Source: Tundrisphaera lichenicola (lineage in GTDB: Bacteria; Planctomycetota; Planctomycetia; Isosphaerales; Isosphaeraceae). Taken from it: a DNA stretch of 64,000 nt. The stretch lies in assembly GCF_051175385.1 (NCBI RefSeq), contig NZ_CP195106.1, forward strand, positions 7,254,001-7,318,000. Reading direction: 5' to 3'. A model generated the notes under the pieces. The model was not told the DNA's origin, did not search any database, and was given only the letters and a program-made list of their open reading frames with translations. A program made the translations under genes and the position numbers. Below, piece by piece: positions 20,467 through 29,299 of the stretch; position 1 is the stretch's first letter; every line of letters begins with the position of its first letter.

Positions 20467-20739
20467 GTGTGGGATATGCCCCTGATCTTGATGATGCTCG
20501 CCTCCGCCCTGGCAGCGTGCTCGGCATTGGGAGGAGTGATCGCCCTCCGGAAGAAACGTCGGCCGACCGAGGGGGTGCTCCTGGGGCTATTCCTGGGCCC
20601 GATCGGCGTGGCCGTCGAGACCCGGCTCCCGGCCATCCCCCGGCCGGAAGTCTGCCAACGGGCCTGGAATTCGTTCCGCTCGATCGCGGCCTACGACCTG
20701 ACCCACACTCGACCGCCGCGGAGGACCGGGGGACTCTGA
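20467..20739 (+). CDS. Small membrane protein
   Basis: This 90-residue protein has two hydrophobic segments (LILMMLASALAACSALGGVIAL and GVLLGLFLGPIGVAVE) separated by a short basic loop (RKKRRPTE). The GLFLGPIGV pattern is shared by many small bacterial membrane proteins of unknown role. Start GTG 20467 has a GGAG about 8 bases upstream; ATG 20476 is the alternative. The soluble tail ends in a Pro/Arg-rich stretch. No partner gene is evident, and the next gene is convergent. Confidence 0.7.
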   Translation: MWDMPLILMMLASALAACSALGGVIALRKKRRPTEGVLLGLFLGPIGVAVETRLPAIPRPEVCQRAWNSFRSIAAYDLTHTRPPRRTGGL

Positions 20740-20754
20740 GCCTTCGAGGCCCGA

Positions 20755-21204
20755 TCACTCCTCGGGATCGGGCAGGCCGGGGATATACTCGGCGGCGTGT
20801 TCGAGGAATCGAGTCAGGAATCGGTCGATGAAGACCGAGACGGCAATCTGCGTGGTGGCATTGTCCATCCCCCAGATGCTGGCCCGAGGCTCGGTCAGAT
20901 CCGGGTCCATCTGGATGCAATATTGCTCGTCGACGGCCAGCGAGAACGGGACCTCCTCGAACCATTGATGGGCCAGCGCATTCACGCCGGGACCGCCGAG
21001 CGAGATAGTCGGCACGAGCTGGAGCGGCTCGTCGTTCATCCAGCGAAAATCGGGCACCACGATCGTCCGAAAAGACAGGTCGAGCCGACCCGAGGCGAGC
21101 TCGATCTGCTGCCTGAGGTAATACGCCAGGGGGCGGTCCAGTTCCTCGGCCCTGAGCGTGCTGCCGGTCACGATCAGCAAGAGGGGCGGCGAATCGTCGG
21201 CCAT
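20755..21204 (-). CDS. Conserved hypothetical protein
   Basis: The 149-residue product starts at ATG 21204 (MADDSPPLLLIVTGSTLRAE) and has no signal peptide or membrane segment. It begins like an alpha/beta protein with a hydrophobic first strand (LLLIVTG), then a second strand in RTIVVPDFRWM and a glycine turn in SLGGPGVN. The C-terminal half is helical (VSVFIDRFLTRFLEHAAEY). I cannot assign a function. Its codon use looks like that of the neighbouring native genes. Fifteen bases separate its stop from the convergent small membrane protein gene. Confidence 0.75.
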   Translation of the reverse strand: MADDSPPLLLIVTGSTLRAEELDRPLAYYLRQQIELASGRLDLSFRTIVVPDFRWMNDEPLQLVPTISLGGPGVNALAHQWFEEVPFSLAVDEQYCIQMDPDLTEPRASIWGMDNATTQIAVSVFIDRFLTRFLEHAAEYIPGLPDPEE

Positions 21205-21356
21205 GCGCGGCCCCTTCCATACCCTGATATCGCGTCGTAGCTGGTTCGTCCAATGAGGTGAGCGAGCCCCCATGTTAGCGAGCCACGGGGGGCCTTGCCA
21301 GTGATCCTGGGCGGGGCCGGCAACGGGGGATGCACCCGCGGATTCCTGGGCTCACG

Positions 21357-21486
21357 TCGGTCCGCGGTCTTCGCCCCCTCTCCCGCGAGGGGAGGGGGAG
21401 GGGGTCTTCGCCGAAGTCCGGATCGCCGACCCCTGGGATCTGGTCCCCTCCCCCCTGGTGGGGGAGGGTTAGGGAGAGGGGGCAGG
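21357..21486. repeat. GC-rich palindromic repeats related to the CCCTCACCCC family
   Basis: Two hairpins, CCCCCTCTCCCGCGAGGGGA near 21371 and CCCTCCCCCCTGGTGGGGGA near 21447, followed by GGGTTAGGGAGAGGG, fill most of the 21205-21532 gap between two minus-strand genes. Nothing else is visible there. Confidence 0.6.
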
Positions 21487-21532
21487 GAACCCCCAGAAAC
21501 CCTGTGTACACCCGGCGACGGGGCCGGGCTCG

Positions 21533-22258
21533 TCACTTCGCCTCGGTGGCTTTCCAGAGAGTGACGCGCCTCAGCGCGGCCTCGGCCGCCTGGAGCTCGT
21601 CATCCCCCTCGGCCTCGAACTGCTGGCTGACGGCCCGAAGGCCCTCGACCGGGATCACGCAGGAGAACCGGACCTGGCCGTCGGTCTCGGCCTCCATCGA
21701 GTAGCGGGTGATCCCCAGGAGTCGCATCCGCTTGCGGATCTCGGCCCAGTCCGGGGCCGAGGCCGACGCCGGTCCCGGGGGAGGATCGACCGAGGCGAGC
21801 CGGGCCACGGCATCGGCCTTGGGCGAAGTCCCGAGGTCGCTCGGGGGCTGCTCGACCATCAAGGGCGAGGGCGAAGGTCCGAGGTCGGGCGAGGGGAGTT
21901 CGGACGGCCGGGCCATCACCGGCTCGGGTGCCGGTGTCGGCGTCGGCGTCGAGGGCAGTTCCGGCGGCGAGGCGGGCTCGGCTGCCACCACCGGCCCGGC
22001 CTCCTTCGCCGGAGCCTTCGGCTTCGGGCCGGAGACGCTGGGCAATTCGACATCCAAGGGCGCGGCCTGGGCGGTCGGGAACTGCTTGGGCTTCGCCGAG
22101 GCCGGTGCCTGGGCGGCCGGCGGCTTGTCGACGACGATGATGCTGGGCCCGCCCAGGACGGTCCGCTGGAGCCAGATCAGGCCCGGTCCGTTGATCGCCG
22201 CCCCCCCCGCGAACGCGGCACCGATCAGCAACAGGGCAAATACCGTGTGGCGGAGCAT
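21533..22258 (-). CDS. Membrane-anchored Pro-rich protein of unknown function
   Basis: The 241-residue product starts at ATG 22258 with an N-terminal hydrophobic anchor (HTVFALLLIGAAFAGGAAI). A long Pro/Ala/Ser/Glu-rich linker follows (about 45-165), then a compact C-terminal domain of about 75 residues starting APDWAEIRKRMRLLGITRYS. The linker should span the periplasm and present the C-terminal domain (VRFSCVIPVEGLRAVSQQFE). I recognise no enzyme motif. Divergent neighbours start 230 bases away, and the gap holds no clear promoter. Confidence 0.8.
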   Translation of the reverse strand: MLRHTVFALLLIGAAFAGGAAINGPGLIWLQRTVLGGPSIIVVDKPPAAQAPASAKPKQFPTAQAAPLDVELPSVSGPKPKAPAKEAGPVVAAEPASPPELPSTPTPTPAPEPVMARPSELPSPDLGPSPSPLMVEQPPSDLGTSPKADAVARLASVDPPPGPASASAPDWAEIRKRMRLLGITRYSMEAETDGQVRFSCVIPVEGLRAVSQQFEAEGDDELQAAEAALRRVTLWKATEAK

Positions 22259-22491
22259 CGAAGTCGGCCTCCTTGCCGCCCTCTTCGCCGGAGGTCCCCC
22301 GGTCGATCCCGAAGAAATGTCCGGCCGGATCCCAAGGAGTCGCCGCCGCCGGCGAACTCCTACTCAGGGGGCCCCGGCATTGGACCGGAGATCGCTTACA
22401 CGAGCAAGGTCAAATACCCCCGCGAGCCGCCCCTTGTCAGCGAGTCCTCCGGCGGTTTTCAAGAGGTTGTCGATCTGATAGGCTGGAAAAT

Positions 22492-22695
22492 ATGCTCGGA
22501 GTGATCTGGTCGATTTTGACGCTGCCTTTCCGCATGCTCGGCTGGACGCTCGACTTCCTGAGTCGGCTGACCGGCCTGGGGCTCGGGTTCTCGTTGATGG
22601 TCGTGGGCGTGGCCCTGGGGGCCGGCCCTTCGATGGCCCTGGGCATCCCCGTCTTCGTCATCGGCCTGATCCTCACGCTCCGGAGCCTGGGCTGA
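22492..22695 (+). CDS. Small two-helix membrane protein
   Basis: This 67-residue protein is almost entirely hydrophobic: an amphipathic start (MLGVIWSILTLPFRMLGWTL), then a glycine-rich pair of membrane helices (GLGLGFSLMVVGVALGAG and ALGIPVFVIGLILTLRSL). It is shorter than most annotated genes but has a start codon, compact length and composition typical of small envelope proteins. It lies 29 bases upstream of the cysteine desulfurase gene on the same strand and could share its transcript. The function is unknown. Confidence 0.75.
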   Translation: MLGVIWSILTLPFRMLGWTLDFLSRLTGLGLGFSLMVVGVALGAGPSMALGIPVFVIGLILTLRSLG

Positions 22696-22724
22696 CCGGG
22701 CTAGATGGAGAGGGTCGCCCCCCG

Positions 22725-23897
22725 ATGTCGTCGATCTACCTGGACCATAACGCGACGACCCCGATCGACCCCGAGGTCCTGGAAGCGATGCGCCCGCACT
22801 GGCTGGCCGGGGGCAACCCCGAGAGCCGCCACGCCGCCGGTCGATCGGCCCGTCGGGCTCTCCATCAAGCCCGAGAGCAGGTCGCCGAGATCCTGGGAGC
22901 CCGGACCGGCGAGGTCGTCTTCACCTCGGGCGGGACCGAGGCCAACAACCTGGCGATCTTCGGCCTGGCCGCGATCGACACTTCGTCCGACCCCCACCTC
23001 ATCTCCAGCCCGATCGAGCATCCGGCGGTGGCCGGGGCCGTCGCGAAGCTGGAGGCCGACGGATTCGCCGCGGATCGACCCGACGTCGACGACGAAGGTC
23101 GGGCCGATCCCGCCGTCATGGCCTCGATGATCCGCCCGGGGACCCGGCTGGCCACCCTGATGCTGGCCAGCAACGAGACCGGCGCGATCCAGCCGGTCGT
23201 CGAACTGGCCGGGATGGCTCGGGAGCGCGGCGTCCCGACCCACACCGACGCCGTCCAGGCGGTCGGGCGGATCCCGGTCGACTTCCACGCCCTCGGCGTG
23301 GACACCCTGGCCGCCAGCGCCCACAAGTTCCACGGCCCGGCCGGGGTGGGCCTCCTCCTGGTCCGCGAAGGGATCAAGCTCCCCCCTCGACTCTTCGGGG
23401 GCAACCAGCAGGGGGGAATCCGCCCGGGAACCCCGGCGGTCGCCCTGGCGGTCGGCCTGGCGACGGCACTCGTCCGATGGCACGAGGCGGCGGCCGAGCG
23501 GGTCGCCCGCTGGGAGCGGCTTCGCGACCGACTGGAATCGGGCCTGATCGATCGACTAGGACCGGGGCGGGTGGTCCGGAATGGCCCGCTCGACGACGCG
23601 AGCCGCCTCCCGCAGACCATCAACCTCGGCTTCCCCGGCCTCGACGGCGACGCCCTGTTGATGCAGCTCGACCTGGCCGGGGTGGCGGCCTCGCTGGGAT
23701 CGGCCTGCGCCAGCGGGGCCTCGGAACCCTCGCCCACCCTGCTCGCCATGAGTGTCCCCGCCGACCGGCTCCGATCTTCGGTCCGATTCAGCCTGGGGGC
23801 CTCGACCACCGAGGCCGAGATCCAGGAGGCCGTCCGCCGGATCGCCGCCGTCGTCGAGAGGATCGCGACGGCCGAGGGGCCAGATTTCTCGGAATGA
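22725..23897 (+). CDS. Cysteine desulfurase (NifS/IscS family)
   Basis: This PLP enzyme removes sulfur from cysteine, forming alanine and an enzyme persulfide that feeds Fe-S cluster, thiamine or tRNA thiolation pathways. The 390-residue product has YLDHNATTP at the start, FTSGGTEANN for PLP phosphate binding, the Schiff-base lysine in SAHKFHGP (Lys201) and the active-site cysteine in LGSACASG (Cys328). The length is normal for the family. No iscU, sufB or tRNA thiolase gene is next to it, so the sulfur acceptor cannot be named, and NifS versus IscS naming is left open. The LarE gene 36 kb away is unlinked. Confidence 0.96.
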   Translation: MSSIYLDHNATTPIDPEVLEAMRPHWLAGGNPESRHAAGRSARRALHQAREQVAEILGARTGEVVFTSGGTEANNLAIFGLAAIDTSSDPHLISSPIEHPAVAGAVAKLEADGFAADRPDVDDEGRADPAVMASMIRPGTRLATLMLASNETGAIQPVVELAGMARERGVPTHTDAVQAVGRIPVDFHALGVDTLAASAHKFHGPAGVGLLLVREGIKLPPRLFGGNQQGGIRPGTPAVALAVGLATALVRWHEAAAERVARWERLRDRLESGLIDRLGPGRVVRNGPLDDASRLPQTINLGFPGLDGDALLMQLDLAGVAASLGSACASGASEPSPTLLAMSVPADRLRSSVRFSLGASTTEAEIQEAVRRIAAVVERIATAEGPDFSE

Positions 23898-23918
23898 CCG
23901 ATCGAACATCGGTATCCC

Positions 23919-23946
23919 TTGACATCTACTAGGCGGCCCGTACTAT
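23919..23946 (+). promoter_or_regulatory. Near-consensus promoter of the BlaI/M56/HEAT cluster
   Basis: TTGACA (23919-23924) and TACTAT (23941-23946) are 16 bases apart, ending 34 bases before the BlaI start. TACTA is repeated at 23927 and 23941, and GACAT overlaps the -35, so BlaI-type autorepression is likely. Confidence 0.7.
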
Positions 23947-23980
23947 AGAAGCCGTCGAGGTGATATCGAGGAGCGTGCCG

Positions 23981-24373
23981 ATGTCCGAGATCCTGCCGAC
24001 GGGCCGGGAACTGGCCGCCTTGAAGGTGCTCTGGCACCGGGGCAAGGCCACGGTCCGCGAGGTTTACGCCGAGCTTCGGCCCCGCGACGGCGAGCTGGCC
24101 TACACGACGGTTTTGAGCCTGCTCCAGACGATGGAGCAGAAGGGGCTTGTGGGCCACGAGTCGGCCGGGAAGGCATATGCCTATTTCGCGACGGTCCCGC
24201 GTGACGGCGTCTTTCGGAAGCTGGCCGGAGGCTTCCTGGACCAGGTGTTCGACGGGGCCCTGGGCGAATATGTCGCGAGAGCACTCCAGTCTCGACCTCC
24301 TAGCCTTGAGGAACTGGATCGCCTGGAACGGATGATCGCCGAGGCGAAGCGAGAGAACCTGCGGCAGTCCTAG
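23981..24373 (+). CDS. BlaI/MecI/CopY-family transcriptional repressor
   Basis: This 130-residue winged-helix protein matches the BlaI/MecI family: PTGRELAALKVLWHRGKATV, then the recognition helix region AYTTVLSLLQTMEQKGLV and the wing with HESAGKAYAYFATV. The C-terminal half (RKLAGGFLDQVFDGALGEYV) forms the dimerisation helices, where M56 peptidases cut in the classical system. ATG 23981 follows GAGGAGCG. It stands 34 bases after a near-consensus promoter and 34 bases before an M56 peptidase gene, so it almost certainly represses its own operon. No beta-lactamase is nearby; the cluster output appears to be the HEAT-repeat protein. Confidence 0.95.
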   Translation: MSEILPTGRELAALKVLWHRGKATVREVYAELRPRDGELAYTTVLSLLQTMEQKGLVGHESAGKAYAYFATVPRDGVFRKLAGGFLDQVFDGALGEYVARALQSRPPSLEELDRLERMIAEAKRENLRQS

Positions 24374-24407
24374 TGGGCAGCAAAGGCGACCGGGAAGGGG
24401 GAGAGCG

Positions 24408-25547
24408 ATGACTCCGGGGATCGAGCCGGTCGTCTCGGGACTGATCGAGGTTTATGGGCTCTCGACGCTCGTCCTGGCCCTGGCGGGCCTGGCGATGAAG
24501 GCGTCGAGGCAGCCGGCTCGCCGATTGCTGGTCGCGAAGTCGACCCTGGTCGTCCTCCTGCTGCTGTCCCCGATCGTGGCCGGGGCCCGCTGGGGATGGC
24601 CGGGGGGGCATCGGGAGAAAATCCCGACCGTCGCGGGCGACGCTTCGCGAAGCATCAAGGCCTGCGATTGCGTGACGGCCGCCCCGCCGGGTCGGGATGG
24701 GCTCTCGGCCTTGCTCGCCGGCTTCGGGGTCGGATCGGTCGCGATGGTCGGCTGGCTGGCGCTGGGGGCCCTGGCGTCGGTTCGCGTCCACCGGGACTCG
24801 CGAGAGGCTCCCGGTCGACTCCGGGAAATCCTGGATCGCGTCGCGGGGCAGGGGGGGCGACCGCCTCGCCTGATCCTCGCCCCGAAGCTGGCCCATCCGG
24901 TCGCGGTCGGCCTGATCCGACCCTCGATCCTGCTTCCGATCCGGTTCGTCGAGGCCGAGCCGGAGGGCCGGATCGAGGCGGCGCTGACTCATGAGTGGGC
25001 CCACATCCGGAATGGCGACCTCTGGTTGCTGGCCGGGACTCGCCTGCTACTGCCGATCCTGTTCGCCCACCCGCTTTATTTCTGGCTCCGTCGGCGGATT
25101 CGCGAGGACCAGGAGGCGCTGGCCGATGCGTCGGCCGCCGGGATTGACGGTCGGATCGCCTACGCCGAGGCCCTCCTGGGCTGGGCCCGATCGGGCGAGG
25201 GGCGGCTCGCGAATCGATTCGTGCCATCGCTGGGCCTCTGGGGGCAATCTTCGCTCGGGAGTCGAGTGGCCTTGCTCCTGGATCGGGATTTCCAGGTCGA
25301 GCCGACCTCTCCTCGTCGATGGCGGCTGGGTGCCGGGGTCGTCGCCGTGGTGCTGGTGGTCGGGCTGGGGCTGGCACCGATCCACGACATCGCCATTTCC
25401 GGACCTCCCGCCATCGTGCCCCATGTCCACCCGATCGAGCCCATCCCGACGATTTTTGATCCTTCGATCTCGGTGATGTGTTGTCCCGTCGAGACCCCAC
25501 CGCCACCGGTCGCCCGGTCCTGGACCGGGGGATGCGACGGGGGCTGA
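24408..25547 (+). CDS. M56 (BlaR1-type) membrane metallopeptidase
   Basis: The 379-residue product has two N-terminal membrane helices (GLSTLVLALAGLAM and STLVVLLLLSPIVAG), a third near 105-125, and the zinc motif ALTHEWAHIRNGD (HEWAH 195-199). A downstream REDQEALAD carries the likely third ligand. In BlaR1/MecR1 this peptidase is activated by an outer sensor and cleaves the BlaI repressor. Here no penicillin-binding sensor domain is attached, and the C-terminus is one membrane helix plus a short Pro-rich tail, so the signal must come from elsewhere. It follows the BlaI gene by 34 bases and precedes the HEAT-repeat gene by 87. Confidence 0.93.
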   Translation: MTPGIEPVVSGLIEVYGLSTLVLALAGLAMKASRQPARRLLVAKSTLVVLLLLSPIVAGARWGWPGGHREKIPTVAGDASRSIKACDCVTAAPPGRDGLSALLAGFGVGSVAMVGWLALGALASVRVHRDSREAPGRLREILDRVAGQGGRPPRLILAPKLAHPVAVGLIRPSILLPIRFVEAEPEGRIEAALTHEWAHIRNGDLWLLAGTRLLLPILFAHPLYFWLRRRIREDQEALADASAAGIDGRIAYAEALLGWARSGEGRLANRFVPSLGLWGQSSLGSRVALLLDRDFQVEPTSPRRWRLGAGVVAVVLVVGLGLAPIHDIAISGPPAIVPHVHPIEPIPTIFDPSISVMCCPVETPPPPVARSWTGGCDGG

Positions 25548-25634
25548 GCCTCGACCGCCCGATATCCGAATCCGGATCGACCGGGACCCGGTTCCCGGCC
25601 GGCACCCTCGTCGCTTCGTCGGAGTCATCATCTC

Positions 25635-27827
25635 ATGTTTGATTCGTCCTCTGAAGCTCCGCAAAAGGCCTCGAATCCTCGGAGGGCCTACCGGTTGTGG
25701 CCGATCGCCTTGACGGCGGCGGGCGTCTGCCTGCTGGCCCTGTTCGCGACGGCATCCCGATCCCAGTTTCCGGGCGGGTTCGCGACGTCGAAAGGCACGG
25801 ACGACCTCGGATTCGCCGTCCCCCAGACGCCGAGCCAGCCGGCCCCGATCAACCGTCCGGACGTCCTCGACCTGGAACCCGCCGTCGCGCAGGCCGAGCT
25901 GATCCTGGCGGTCCGCCTGGTGGACGTGACCGAGACAAAGATCGTCCACGGCGGTCAGAACGTGCAGGTCACCCAGCAATACCGGTTCGAGCCGGTCCGG
26001 GTCCTCAAGGGGATCTTCGCCCGGGGCGAGTTGCTGATGACCGGCCAGGACCTGGGGATCTACCGGTTCGCCGAGGGATCCGACCGCCTGTCCCGGGGCC
26101 AGCTCATGCTGGTCCTGCTGGCCCGCCAGGGCCAGAACTACTTCAACTGCAACGGGGCCACCACGCTCGGCCAGTCGATCCCCCGGCTCGATGGCAAGGA
26201 CGACCCGCTGCTGGCCTCCGCCGAGGTCCTGATCGAGATGACCCGCCGTCGCGACCGGGGCGAACGGGTCTCGCTCCTGGTCGACGGCCTGAAGCGGGCC
26301 AAGGGGCGGGACGCGACCCCGCTCCTGCTGGCCCTCCGTCGCCGGGCCCTCCTGGCGAGCCGAGACCCCGGCATCGCCGAGGCGATCTTGCCCCACCTGA
26401 AGGCCGCCTCCCCGACCCTCCGCGAAGTCGCCGCCCGGAGCCTCTCGTCGCTACTCGACTCGCTCCCCGGTCCGAAACCGCTCGATGACCCGTCGGAAAA
26501 CCGACCATTCCCGACCGAGGCCGCCCGGGCGCTGATCGCATCGCTCGGCGACTCCACGTCCGACGTGGCCGCCCGGGTGGCGGTGATCGACGCGCTCGGG
26601 GCGACGGACCTCGCGGCGATCCGCAAGTCTCCCGAGGCGCTGGCCTGGCTGGACGCCGAGCCGACCCCATCGACCTTCGCCGAGGAAGCCGCGAGGCTCC
26701 GGGCCCTGGGCAAGCTCGGCGCGACCGATCGCAAGGACGAGGCCGCCCGGGCCTACGAGTCGCTCCGCCTCGATGCCCCGGCCGAGATCCAGGAGGCTGC
26801 GGGCCGGACGATCGCCCGACTCGACCCGATGAAGGCCGTCGGGCTGATCTCGAGCCGCCTGGAGCGGAAGGAAAAGGCCGGGTTCGAGACCTCGCCCGAG
26901 ATCGCCCGACTTGGCGACCTCCCGCCCGAGGTCGCCGCCCCGGCGCTCCTGAAGGCGGGGGGACGGCCCCTCGGCTCCCAGGAGCAGTTGGCCTTCGCCC
27001 AGGCCTGCGCGAAGGTGGCCGACCCTCGCCTGATCCCCGCCATCGCGACCCTGCTCGACCCCCGCCAGTGGCAGGTCCGGGCCTCCGCCATCGAGGCCCT
27101 CGTCAAGATCAACACCGACGAGGCCGCCAGCGCCCTCTGGCCCCACCTGATCGAGGAACCCGACCTCTCCCGGCAGCTCCGGCTGGTCGCCTTCCTGGGC
27201 CGCCACGGATTCCGGGACGGCTACGCCCAGGCCATCGAACACCTCTCGCAGGCCGCCCTCCTGGAAGAGGCGGTGGGGGCGGTCGCGGCGATCGGCGAGC
27301 CCAGCACGATTCCCGAACTCCGACGGATCTGGGAGACCAGCAACGACCTCACCTGGAACGCCGCGGCGATCCGAGGCCTGGCCCGGCTCGGGCAGGCGGA
27401 CATCGCCCCGAGGCTCCTGGAGATCGCCCGGACCCCGGGAGATCCGCTCGCCGATTCGGCCCTGATCGGCCTGGGCGACCTGGGGACGCCCGAGGCCCTG
27501 CCGATCGTCCGCGAGGCGCTCAGCTCCCGTCGAGACGAGATCGTCATCGCCGCCGCCAGGGCGGCCGCCCGACTCCTGGGCCGGCCGAGCCGCGAAGACG
27601 GACCGACCCGCGACCGGCTGGCCGGGCTCCTGGCCGACGCCGACGCCTCGGCACCGGTCCGGCAGGCCGCGCTCGGGGCACTTTCGAGCCTCGGAGACCC
27701 CAGGCTCACCTCGACGCTCGACGAGGTCGCCCGCGACGCCAGCCTCGAAGGGACGCCGCTGCTCGAACAGGTCGAGCGGGCGATCAGGGAGCGGGGCTCG
27801 AAGCCCGCCGATCCCGGGAAGGGGTGA
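25635..27827 (+). CDS. Membrane-anchored HEAT-repeat protein
   Basis: The 730-residue product has an N-terminal anchor (WPIALTAAGVCLLALFATA), a beta-rich domain of about 100 residues (ILAVRLVDVTETKIVHGGQN onwards), and a HEAT/armadillo solenoid from about 185 to the end. Repeats carry patterns such as PTLREVAARSLSSLLDS, WQVRASAIEALVKI and APVRQAALGALSSLGDP. Such solenoids bind partner proteins. As third gene of the BlaI/M56 cluster it is the probable regulated product, or the envelope sensor that signals to the peptidase. Its last 44 bases overlap the end of the convergent acyltransferase gene. Confidence 0.9.
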   Translation: MFDSSSEAPQKASNPRRAYRLWPIALTAAGVCLLALFATASRSQFPGGFATSKGTDDLGFAVPQTPSQPAPINRPDVLDLEPAVAQAELILAVRLVDVTETKIVHGGQNVQVTQQYRFEPVRVLKGIFARGELLMTGQDLGIYRFAEGSDRLSRGQLMLVLLARQGQNYFNCNGATTLGQSIPRLDGKDDPLLASAEVLIEMTRRRDRGERVSLLVDGLKRAKGRDATPLLLALRRRALLASRDPGIAEAILPHLKAASPTLREVAARSLSSLLDSLPGPKPLDDPSENRPFPTEAARALIASLGDSTSDVAARVAVIDALGATDLAAIRKSPEALAWLDAEPTPSTFAEEAARLRALGKLGATDRKDEAARAYESLRLDAPAEIQEAAGRTIARLDPMKAVGLISSRLERKEKAGFETSPEIARLGDLPPEVAAPALLKAGGRPLGSQEQLAFAQACAKVADPRLIPAIATLLDPRQWQVRASAIEALVKINTDEAASALWPHLIEEPDLSRQLRLVAFLGRHGFRDGYAQAIEHLSQAALLEEAVGAVAAIGEPSTIPELRRIWETSNDLTWNAAAIRGLARLGQADIAPRLLEIARTPGDPLADSALIGLGDLGTPEALPIVREALSSRRDEIVIAAARAAARLLGRPSREDGPTRDRLAGLLADADASAPVRQAALGALSSLGDPRLTSTLDEVARDASLEGTPLLEQVERAIRERGSKPADPGKG

Positions 27828-29178
27828 CCGCCCGACCCTTGCCGCCGCCGAGGAACCGCCCGAGCTTCGTCCCGCGGACCAGGACGTGGTAGCTCGCCAG
27901 CCCGAGGGCCAGGGTTGCCGACAGGGTGAAGGCAAACTTCAGGGTCGTCGGGGCCTGGGTCGGCACGAGCGCCGCCTGGATCAACCCGACGACCGGCATG
28001 TGGGCCAGGTAAAGCCAGAAGGACGCCTCCGCCAGGTAGCGGATCACCTGCGACCTGCGGGCGCAGTGCCTTCGGTAGACCCCGATCAGGCCGAAAACGG
28101 CCAGCCACGAGAACAGGGCCCCGGTCAGGGCCAGGGCCCAGGATTCCGTCCCGCTCATCGTCCCCGACCAATCCCGGGGCAGGAGCCGGGCCCGGTAGGC
28201 GAAGACCGGGACCGAGGCCGCCAGGATCCACCACCCTCGGGCCGCCAGGATCCCAAGCCCGTCGCGGACCCGGTGCAATCCGATCCCGATCGCGAAGAAC
28301 GTCCCGTAGTGGGCCAGCCGGATCAGGTTCGGGAAGAAGGAATTGTGGCGATCCAGCGACAGGTCGACCCCAGCGACCTCGCGACCGATCCGCATCAGGA
28401 TTATCGAGGGAATCGCCAACGCGATCGGGGCCCAGGGGGCCAGGAGCCAACGCCAGGCCTGGGGTTCGTCCTCGGCGGTGCTCCGGTCGAAGCGGACCTT
28501 CTTCCGGCGAAGCCCTCGGGCCGCCCGGATCCGGTTCTTCTTCGAGGCCAGGTCGACCCGGATCTTCTCGCGGGCCTCGTCGCGATCGAGCTTCGACCTC
28601 CGGAGCCAGCCGAACCCCAGGAGCATCGGGGCCAGGTAGAGCAGGAACCAGAGGTGCGCGGGGCCGTAGAGGTCGGACATGATGGCGGGGTCGAGGAACC
28701 GCATCCGCCGGAATTCGTGGAAGGTGCATCGGCCGGTCGCCAGCCATCCGAGAGTCCAGGCGAAGAAGCAGAGCGGCAGGAGGATCGGCCCGGCCGCGAG
28801 CATCGGGACGATCACCCGGCGGACCCGGCTCCGGAGGAAGGCGGAAGGCCCTCGAGATTGCTCGACCTCGGCGGCGAAGAAGCCGCTGATCGCGAAGAAG
28901 AGGGGGACCGAAACCCCCATCGCCCACCAGCTGAAGAGGTCGAAGCCCCGGTGCACCGAAGGCTCGCGGACCCCCCAGAGGAGCCGGGGGATGTCGAGCC
29001 GGGTATAAGCCAGGGCGGAATGGAGCGTCACGACCAGCAGGATCGCGGTCGCCCTCAGGGCGTCGAACTCGGATAGACGATGGCGAGATCCGGGACTCCC
29101 GACGGGCTCCCGGCTCGGCCTGGGCTTTTCACGACGCCTGGGGTGGGCCCCCCGACGTGACGGATCGGTCTCGATCAA
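27784..29178 (-). CDS. Acyltransferase-3 (OafA/OpgC-like) membrane protein
   Basis: About 464 residues with ten or so membrane helices. The family signature is at the start: EFDALRATAILLVVTLHSAL, with the Arg and His conserved in acyltransferase-3 proteins, followed by GVSVPLFFAISGFF. These enzymes acylate surface polysaccharides or glucans. A highly charged cytoplasmic loop (about 210-245, RRSKLDRDEAREKIRVDLAS) is longer than usual. Start TTG 29178 is the only in-frame candidate before the first helix; it is weak, so the true N-terminus is uncertain. The 3' end overlaps the HEAT-repeat gene by 44 bases tail to tail. Confidence 0.88.
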   Translation of the reverse strand: MIETDPSRRGAHPRRREKPRPSREPVGSPGSRHRLSEFDALRATAILLVVTLHSALAYTRLDIPRLLWGVREPSVHRGFDLFSWWAMGVSVPLFFAISGFFAAEVEQSRGPSAFLRSRVRRVIVPMLAAGPILLPLCFFAWTLGWLATGRCTFHEFRRMRFLDPAIMSDLYGPAHLWFLLYLAPMLLGFGWLRRSKLDRDEAREKIRVDLASKKNRIRAARGLRRKKVRFDRSTAEDEPQAWRWLLAPWAPIALAIPSIILMRIGREVAGVDLSLDRHNSFFPNLIRLAHYGTFFAIGIGLHRVRDGLGILAARGWWILAASVPVFAYRARLLPRDWSGTMSGTESWALALTGALFSWLAVFGLIGVYRRHCARRSQVIRYLAEASFWLYLAHMPVVGLIQAALVPTQAPTTLKFAFTLSATLALGLASYHVLVRGTKLGRFLGGGKGRAVTPSRDRRASSPAP

Positions 29179-29299
29179 CGGTCGATGCTCCGGGGCCGCC
29201 CGCCCGTCATCCCGGGTCGCGAAGGAGATTCCACCCCGTTCATCATCGGCCCCCGGCCCCGGCCGCCTTGAGCGGTCCGAGATGGTCGAGCCCGCCGGC

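Noticed and set aside
20304..20831. 175-residue plus-strand frame across the remnant
   Set aside because: It overlaps the small membrane protein and remnant in another frame, has mixed composition and no ribosome site.
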